Assembly: GCA_002377645.1 (NCBI GenBank)
Contig: DFQF01000012.1
Span: 1-11,724, forward strand
Length of the DNA: 11,724 bases
From: Nitrospinaceae bacterium UBA3496
GTDB lineage: Bacteria > UBA8248
Direction of reading: 5' to 3'
A model generated the notes under the pieces. The model was not told the DNA's origin and did no database searches. It worked only from the letters and a program-made list of their open reading frames with translations. The position numbers and the translations under genes were made by a program. Every line of letters begins with the position of its first letter. Position 1 is the stretch's first letter. Shown here piece by piece: positions 6,794-11,724 of the stretch.

Positions 6794-8611
6794 TTGCAAA
6801 ATATTACAAAAACAAATCAAAAAGGAGCAATTTTCACAGGTTTAGGAATTATTTTCTTCTCTTTTTTGACTTTTATCGGAGAGGGAAAATTACGAATAGA
6901 AGACTGGTATCAAGTCATACATTCAACTGGTGCTGGTGGACATCACGAAAATCTCATAACTGTATTAAAGAAATCTTCTATTCCCGGGTATTTGAAAGGA
7001 GACCTTTATACAGACAGTCTGCAGTACTTCTTCTTTCCCTTCGTTGAAGGGATGAAGTTTTTCTACCGCTTAGGTATGGACTTTAATTTGCAGTCAATTT
7101 TACTGCAATGGATTGGACGTATTGTCTATCTCTCTTCTATATACTGCCTATGTCGTTTGCTTATAAGTTCCAAACTAGTGCCATGGTTAGTTATGGCATT
7201 TTTAATAAGAACAAGAATTATCATTGGCGAATTTCCTTTGCTAAGTTATTTCGACCCAAATATGGAGATCTCAATATCTCTCTGTTTATTCTCCCTCTTA
7301 TTATTCTTAAAAGATAAAAAAGATATGGCTGCCTGCTTGGCTTCTGTAGCTACATTATTTCATTATAGATTTCCAGCACTCCTATTACTCTTTTACCTCG
7401 TATGGCTTACATTAAACTGGAAAACTGTCACAAAAAGGACAATTATTGTTGGTACGTTCGGGGCTATACTTTTTTCTATTCCATTTCTAAAAATGATTCT
7501 TCCACTTCTGCTAAATCATTCAACACCAGAAAACAACGAAATAGCCAAACTAATCATATTTTCAGCAATTGCAAATGAATTCGCACCTTTTTCTACTATT
7601 GGATATATATGGCCAAGGTATGGATTTCTTTTTTTTACTTCTGTAATTGGCTTGAAATTCTTCTTCTCTCATGAGTATAAACTTTCATCTCCTCTTAGAA
7701 GAGATTTAAAAACATTCCTTGTTTTCACATTAGTTCTTGTATTACTCCAGTTTATTTTCACAGAAATAACACTCAGTCTCTTTTTCTTAAAATTACAAAC
7801 AAATCGAATTTTACAATTATTTGCAATCTTCATGACAATATGGTCAAGTCAGTATTTCATGTCATTAATAGAAAAGAACAAAAATAATTATCTCAATATA
7901 CTGACAATTTTTTATATGTTTGTACTGTTTTTTTCAGATACATTTTTCCATTTCGAAATTTCCAAAATGAAAGTTTATCCTTTCTTCTTGATGGCATTTA
8001 TCCTTATGTTTTGTTTCTTTATAAAAGCAATCTCTTTTCAAAACACAAAAAGAATAAGACCTCCAAAAGTCTGTTTAATATGGATATTCATTTTCACACT
8101 CATTTGTTCTGCAGTATATTTCAAACGTTTATCGAACGTAATGCCGGAAAGATGGAGACTTTTAGACGATTGGAAGGCAGTGCAAATGTGGGCAAGAAAG
8201 AATACCCGTTCCGATTCAATTTTCTTTACGCCAAGTGGCGTTCCGGCTTTCAGAACATTTTCAGAAAGGGCTCCGGTAGGAGAACTATATGATTTGCATT
8301 TAGTTGTATCTTTAAACCCTAAAATTATACCTCAAGTTTATCAGAGGTTGAAAGATATTGAATATCCCTTGATCAAATCATTAGACAATAGACGCGATTT
8401 CTGGAAAGAAATTATGGAAGGGGAGAATTTACAAGATAAATATAACGAAACTTTAAACGAACAGAAGTATTTATCCATACACGAAAAGGTAAGATTTGAT
8501 TACATCATAAGGCGCAAGAACATGCCTTTAAATTTAAAAGAGAAGTTTTCCAATACTAGTTTTATAATTTACAAGATGGACAAAAGTACAAAACAAAAAC
8601 CTAAAACATAA
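6794..8611 (+). CDS. Large polytopic membrane protein, GT-C-like, copy 2 of a tandem pair
   Basis: This protein of about 605 residues (611 from GTG 6776; that numbering is used here) is a full-length paralogue of the preceding gene, starting 29 bases after it, presumably on the same transcript. In three ungapped blocks covering 90 residues near the N-terminus (from LTFIGEG) I count 61 identities; the middle and tail are less similar but collinear. It keeps the loop-1 pair Glu42-Asp43, GAGGHHENL (52-60), GEFPLLSYFDPNMEI (151-165), FHYRFP (195-200), QTNRILQ (341-347) and the tail motifs DDWKAVQMWA (464-473) and AFRTFSERAPVG (491-502). Preservation of the same motifs in both copies suggests both are functional, perhaps with different acceptors or as a heterodimer. 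The stop codon is 2 bases from the convergent oxidase stop. GT-C glycosyltransferase activity is inferred from layout only. Confidence 0.85.
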   Translation: MQNITKTNQKGAIFTGLGIIFFSFLTFIGEGKLRIEDWYQVIHSTGAGGHHENLITVLKKSSIPGYLKGDLYTDSLQYFFFPFVEGMKFFYRLGMDFNLQSILLQWIGRIVYLSSIYCLCRLLISSKLVPWLVMAFLIRTRIIIGEFPLLSYFDPNMEISISLCLFSLLLFLKDKKDMAACLASVATLFHYRFPALLLLFYLVWLTLNWKTVTKRTIIVGTFGAILFSIPFLKMILPLLLNHSTPENNEIAKLIIFSAIANEFAPFSTIGYIWPRYGFLFFTSVIGLKFFFSHEYKLSSPLRRDLKTFLVFTLVLVLLQFIFTEITLSLFFLKLQTNRILQLFAIFMTIWSSQYFMSLIEKNKNNYLNILTIFYMFVLFFSDTFFHFEISKMKVYPFFLMAFILMFCFFIKAISFQNTKRIRPPKVCLIWIFIFTLICSAVYFKRLSNVMPERWRLLDDWKAVQMWARKNTRSDSIFFTPSGVPAFRTFSERAPVGELYDLHLVVSLNPKIIPQVYQRLKDIEYPLIKSLDNRRDFWKEIMEGENLQDKYNETLNEQKYLSIHEKVRFDYIIRRKNMPLNLKEKFSNTSFIIYKMDKSTKQKPKT

Positions 8612-8613
8612 AC

Positions 8614-10002
8614 TCATACAAACAAACGCTGATACATGTCTGAACTGAAGATGCTCTCTTTATCATATTTTTCTTTAAGTTCTTTAAACAAATTACGTTT
8701 AGGATACATAGCCTCAAAAAAATCTTTGGTAATCATTTCATCTTTAGCTAGATAAAATTTACCTTCCAGATTTGTTGTCAGAATCAACAATTCTTTTTGA
8801 AATTCTTTTATTTTTTCTATTTTCCTATTCCTTAATTGTATATCTATACCAAGACTGAACGCATCATCGGAATAAGAAATCATAAAATCATCTTTGCCAT
8901 GCAGTTTCACTCCACATAATAAACTCTCAGAGTCGTATTTTTGACATAATTTAATAATATCAACAATGGGTTTTGATCCGTGTCTTCTAGGTATCATAGG
9001 CTGAAACTCTAAAAATCCATGAGGACGATATACATGTTTTAAATTTGGAATTTTGTGATGCATAAAATTCCAATCCGTAAACAACATAATTTTCTTTTTT
9101 CGATCAATCATCTTAGCCAACAAATAATGTAATTTATTAACTTTTTTTATTGAAGAAGGTAGGAAAAAAGGTCTCAAAAGAAACCAAGTTGGTCCTGATG
9201 GGAAAATACCAAAAACACGATTAGGCACTTTACAGGAGTTAGAAACTAAATTGGAATCAACTTTCACGTCACTTTCTATCCACTTTGCGGCGGTAACATA
9301 GCCTCTGCCTAAACTCTTTCCTCTAGGAAAACAGTCAACCCAAGAAACTAAAAAATCAGAGGTCTCTCTTAATTTCTCAATCTTTTCTATTGTTTCAGAA
9401 ATATCTTTGGAAACAAAACTTGAAACCTCCACAAAAGGGGAAGGTATTTTCTTAAGTGTTAATGTTATTTCAAGTATTATACCTAATAGGCCCATACCTC
9501 CTATTACTGCATAAAATAAATCTACATTTTCATTTTCATTGAGAGTTAAAATACTTCCATTGGAAAGTAATAATTTCATATCTTTCACTAAGGCGCCAAA
9601 ATTTCCACTTTTCCATGAATCCTTACCATGTACATTGTTTGATACCGCTCCACCAACTGTAATATCTCCTCCAGGACAAGCACTTAGCGTCCAATTATCA
9701 GGCAAACTCTTTGTGAAAATATCTGAGAATTTGGCTCCAGGTTCAACAATCATCTCACCAGTTTCCCGATTCCATGATAGAATTCGATCCATTCTTGATA
9801 GATTAAGAACGATTTCGTTTGTATTTAGAATCATATCTCCATAACTATAACCACTTGCTCTGTTACATATTGTCTTTTGATTGTTTTTTGCAAAGGTTAA
9901 GACTTCTTTTAATTCTTCAATTGATTTTGGATATGCCACGAGACATTTACTTTTTAAATTTTCTGTAAAAGAAGTTATCGTCTCTTCTTTAATTTGAACC
10001 AT
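8614..10002 (-). CDS. FAD-linked oxidase of the DprE1-like (PCMH/VAO) family
   Basis: This 462-residue flavoenzyme has an N-terminal PCMH-type FAD-binding domain: RASGYSYGD (48-56), VEPGAKFSDI (86-95), PGGDITVGGAVSNNVHGKD (110-128), NFGALVKDM (134-142) and GGMGLLGIILE (168-178). The VGGA-x4-VHGK block and the C-terminal KFYLAKDEM (415-423) and SSDMYQRL (453-460) match decaprenylphosphoryl-beta-D-ribose 2-oxidase. There the first step of converting polyprenyl-phosphate ribose to arabinose is catalysed. Lys420 aligns with the DprE1 active-site lysine and His125 with its FAD-contacting histidine, whereas the DprE1 cysteine targeted by benzothiazinones appears to be Gly (LGIDI, 384-388). No signal peptide or membrane helix is seen. 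An in-frame TAA abuts the ATG, so the start cannot be earlier; GAGGA lies a long 11 bases upstream. It is last in a minus-strand operon. No clear DprE2 partner lies next to it. Exact substrate uncertain. Confidence 0.85.
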   Translation of the reverse strand: MVQIKEETITSFTENLKSKCLVAYPKSIEELKEVLTFAKNNQKTICNRASGYSYGDMILNTNEIVLNLSRMDRILSWNRETGEMIVEPGAKFSDIFTKSLPDNWTLSACPGGDITVGGAVSNNVHGKDSWKSGNFGALVKDMKLLLSNGSILTLNENENVDLFYAVIGGMGLLGIILEITLTLKKIPSPFVEVSSFVSKDISETIEKIEKLRETSDFLVSWVDCFPRGKSLGRGYVTAAKWIESDVKVDSNLVSNSCKVPNRVFGIFPSGPTWFLLRPFFLPSSIKKVNKLHYLLAKMIDRKKKIMLFTDWNFMHHKIPNLKHVYRPHGFLEFQPMIPRRHGSKPIVDIIKLCQKYDSESLLCGVKLHGKDDFMISYSDDAFSLGIDIQLRNRKIEKIKEFQKELLILTTNLEGKFYLAKDEMITKDFFEAMYPKRNLFKELKEKYDKESIFSSDMYQRLFV

Positions 10003-10013
10003 TTAAAATACTA

Positions 10014-10031
10014 TCCTCATTTAAAACAATT
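10014..10031 (-). repeat. Short repeat, copy 1: leader before the oxidase gene
   Basis: The plus-strand sequence TCCTCATTTAAAACAATT matches 17 of 18 bases with 11359-11376. On the minus strand each copy carries AAATGAGGA, which includes the ribosome binding site of the following gene. It may be a shared translational leader or coincidence in AT-rich DNA. Confidence 0.3.
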
Positions 10032-10057
10032 ATTTAACAACATAAAGTTAAATTAAC

Positions 10058-11350
10058 TTAAAGATATCTCTTGCCTTTTGGAAACAATTTCAAAAGGCAA
10101 TATGAAGCATAAATAATGAGATACGTATCTAAATAAAGTCTGTAAGTTGTATGCGCCCAGGCTATAGCAGAAACTAATGCGAAGGAAAAAAACATAAAAT
10201 AAAAAATACTATGCTCCCTCTTTTGTCTCCTACCTAAATATATTCCTATAATTCCAAAGAACAATACTGGAGTATAGGACAACGTATAGAAAAAACGCTT
10301 AAAGAAATTTTCACTGGTTGGAGAAAGCATAGGACTAAAACCTGCGAAAATTTTTACAGCGGCATATTTCATTTCGAGAAATGGATTTTTAAAAGCAAAA
10401 TCTAATGCTCTTCTTGTAAATTCATCGTTCTGCTCAAAAACGGTCATTTCCTCTAATTTTTTTCTATCCTCTTTTGTTATTCTAGCTAAGGCTTTGTGAG
10501 TACTCATACAGAGAGTTGACCATGGATAATATGAAAGTGTATCAGGATTATGAGCTGTCCATAACTGTACCCCTGAACCTATTTTAAAAACGGCTTTGCC
10601 ATGGACAAAATAATTACGCACTATCCACGTGGAAATAACTAAAATAAAACAGACAGAGAACAAAAGAAGCCTTTTTGTTATTTCACTATATTTCTTATTT
10701 GAGTTTAATAAGAACCAAATAATTACAAAAGGAAAAAGAATCAACATCGTTTCTTTTACCAGCGCTGTCAAACCAAGTGAAATGCCTGCATAGATAAAAT
10801 CTATTTTTCGACGATCATCAATTGCTTTAAAAAAACAGAAAATTGACAAAGCCATAAGAAAAGTTAAAAAAGAAGTTTCTTGTAATGCAGTATCATGAAC
10901 CACGTAGTATGGATAAATTGAAACTAGTAAAGATGATAAAATAGCAACATTATTATTAAATAAACGTTTAGCAATTTGGAAAATTAAAAAAACTGAACAA
11001 GTTCCAATTAACGAGTGGAACAATATTGGGGGCAGTGAATTTTTTCCAAATAGAAAATAAAATAATGATAAGAACAGGGGATAAAGAGGAGGACGCATAG
11101 CATGAACAAATCCATCTGAACCAGGAGAAGAAGTCAATCCTTTTCCTTCCACAAAATTTATTGCAATTTCACTGTATTGACTATAACCGCTTCCCCACCA
11201 ATTGACTGGAACAATATCCAGAAAAGGAATCCCAAAATAATATTTGAAAACTCCAAAACCAAATCTCAAGGAAAACGCAAGAAAGAATAAAAAGAATAGA
11301 ACCTTCCTAGGAGACCAAATCTCGGACTTATTATCTTCTAGAAGAATCAT
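10058..11350 (-). CDS. GT-C glycosyltransferase, GT39/ArnT-like (PMT_2 family)
   Basis: This integral membrane glycosyltransferase has about 430 residues (435 from the first ATG at 11365; that numbering is used). Such enzymes transfer a sugar from a polyprenyl-phosphate donor on the periplasmic side. A first helix (22-40) is followed by a loop with GSGYSQYSEIAINFVEGKGL (58-77), the usual Y-x3-A-x6-G-x-G pattern. RPPLYPLFL (91-99), IAKRLF (131-136), TALQETSF (159-166) and LTALVKETMLILFP (199-212) follow, and HTTYRLYLDTYLIIYA (405-420) is the last-helix motif. About ten further helices are visible. The start cluster reads ATG AGG AGT ATG ATG ATG: GAGGAG inside the first codons is best placed for the third ATG of the run (11350), 7 bases away. 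It is flanked by a methyltransferase upstream and the DprE1-like oxidase downstream. Acceptor (lipid, O-antigen or protein) unknown. Confidence 0.86.
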   Translation of the reverse strand: MILLEDNKSEIWSPRKVLFFLFFLAFSLRFGFGVFKYYFGIPFLDIVPVNWWGSGYSQYSEIAINFVEGKGLTSSPGSDGFVHAMRPPLYPLFLSLFYFLFGKNSLPPILFHSLIGTCSVFLIFQIAKRLFNNNVAILSSLLVSIYPYYVVHDTALQETSFLTFLMALSIFCFFKAIDDRRKIDFIYAGISLGLTALVKETMLILFPFVIIWFLLNSNKKYSEITKRLLLFSVCFILVISTWIVRNYFVHGKAVFKIGSGVQLWTAHNPDTLSYYPWSTLCMSTHKALARITKEDRKKLEEMTVFEQNDEFTRRALDFAFKNPFLEMKYAAVKIFAGFSPMLSPTSENFFKRFFYTLSYTPVLFFGIIGIYLGRRQKREHSIFYFMFFSFALVSAIAWAHTTYRLYLDTYLIIYASYCLLKLFPKGKRYL

Positions 11351-11357
11351 CATCATA

Positions 11358-11363
11358 CTCCTC
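11358..11363 (-). promoter_or_regulatory. Ribosome binding site deciding the glycosyltransferase start
   Basis: On the minus strand GAGGAG (complement of 11358-11363) lies between the first ATG at 11365 and three consecutive ATGs. Spacing to the last of them (11350) is 7 bases, against 1 and 4 for the others, so 11350 is preferred. Confidence 0.5.
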
Positions 11364-11376
11364 ATTTAAAACGATT
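11359..11376 (-). repeat. Short repeat, copy 2: leader before the glycosyltransferase gene
   Basis: TCCTCATTTAAAACGATT on the plus strand is the partner of 10014-10031 with one difference (G for A). It ends 15 bases from the stop codon of the upstream methyltransferase and includes the AGGA of this gene's ribosome binding site. Confidence 0.3.
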
Positions 11377-11391
11377 TAACTTATCGGCCAG

Positions 11392-11724
11392 TCACTTAAA
11401 ACAAGAAAGAATACAATGAGGATAAGTGAAATTTAATAAATCGTACCTAACATTCGATTCTACTTTTTCAAAACTATTCTTCGCTAAGTTTGAATAATCT
11501 TCGGCTGTTCTAATACTTGTTCCACGATCAAATTTAATTAAAATTTTTGCGAAGAGAGTCGCATCTAAAACAAGACACGGATCCATAGAAATCAATCTCC
11601 CACCTTTTTTAAGGAATTTTTTTGAAGAATCAAGAAGTTGAATCACTTCCTCGTCTTCCATATGATGCATTAAATTATAAGCTAAAATTATATCGAATTG
11701 TTCATCTTCAGGCAGATCAATAGA
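11392..11724 (-). CDS. Class I SAM-dependent methyltransferase (5' end outside window)
   Basis: The frame stays open to the window edge, giving 110 C-terminal residues; the Met codon at 11670 is internal. The visible part begins within the Rossmann core: PEDEQFDIILAYNLMHHMED contains the acidic strand-4 motif and the HH that follows it. Then comes SSKKFLKKGGRLISMDPCL, the usual K-P-G-G-R-type turn and strand 5, with Lys in place of Pro. The tail (FDRGTSIRTAEDYSNLAK, later RYDLLNFTYPHCIL) resembles methyltransferases found beside glycosyltransferases in surface-polysaccharide loci. The SAM-binding glycine motif must lie upstream, outside the window. The gap to the glycosyltransferase is about 26-41 bases in the same direction, so co-transcription is likely. 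Target unknown. Confidence 0.82.
   Translation of the reverse strand, partial: SIDLPEDEQFDIILAYNLMHHMEDEEVIQLLDSSKKFLKKGGRLISMDPCLVLDATLFAKILIKFDRGTSIRTAEDYSNLAKNSFEKVESNVRYDLLNFTYPHCILSCFK

Noticed and set aside
9539..9844. 101-residue plus-strand frame inside the oxidase gene
   Set aside because: It is opposite the conserved FAD-binding region, whose protein motifs explain the sequence; no ribosome binding site or family signal supports it.
10045..10059. 15-base AT-rich palindrome overlapping the glycosyltransferase stop codon
   Set aside because: Arms of 7 bases of A/T-dominated sequence with a 1-base spacer are expected by chance in DNA this AT-rich; it cannot form a stable hairpin terminator.
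1..11724. CRISPR arrays, insertion sequences, integrases or attachment-site repeats
   Set aside because: No regularly spaced repeats, transposase motifs, terminal inverted repeats or second copy of the tRNA 3' end were found.

Overview
The window is AT-rich bacterial DNA with a Gram-negative type of gene content: a periplasmic TRAP uptake system, a tRNA-Glu with encoded CCA, and genes resembling cell-surface polysaccharide functions. Nothing in it fixes the phylum. An AT-rich, possibly marine, proteobacterium-like lineage is only a guess.

Region 1 (1-3620, plus strand). The end of a TRAP small permease (dctQ, cut by the window edge), the large permease (dctM) and the periplasmic binding protein (dctP) lie in the order Q-M-P. 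A perfect 13-bp hairpin follows dctP, and then comes a classical short-chain dehydrogenase/reductase. The simplest reading is uptake of a small carboxylate-type solute, possibly followed by NAD-dependent oxidation by the SDR. The substrate cannot be read from sequence.

Region 2 (3627-4952). A class I methyltransferase on the minus strand converges on the SDR with 6 bases between them. A divergent AT-rich spacer carries a promoter for tRNA-Glu(CTC). The 316 bases after the tRNA hold no confident gene. They contain a strong Shine-Dalgarno-like sequence before a possible 56-residue membrane peptide lacking a standard start codon, and a good sigma-70-like promoter facing the next genes.

Region 3 (4953-8611, plus strand). 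Two tandem paralogues of about 600 residues encode polytopic membrane proteins. Each has an acidic Glu-Asp pair in the first extramembrane loop and a long soluble C-terminal tail. The layout resembles GT-C-type glycosyltransferases, but I do not recognise a characterised family. Both genes look as if they start at TTG.

Region 4 (8614-11724, minus strand). Read on the minus strand, an apparent operon runs from a class I methyltransferase (5' end beyond the window), through a GT39/ArnT-like GT-C glycosyltransferase, to a DprE1-like FAD-linked oxidase. The last gene meets the second paralogue tail to tail with 2 bases between stop codons.

Regions 2-4 together look like the edge of a surface-glycan or lipid-linked-sugar locus. 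GT-C enzymes use polyprenyl-phosphate sugars, and DprE1 relatives oxidise a polyprenyl-phosphate pentose, so the combination is chemically coherent. That link is inference. Base composition becomes visibly more AT-rich from about 3620 onward, and most strongly in the tandem paralogues.
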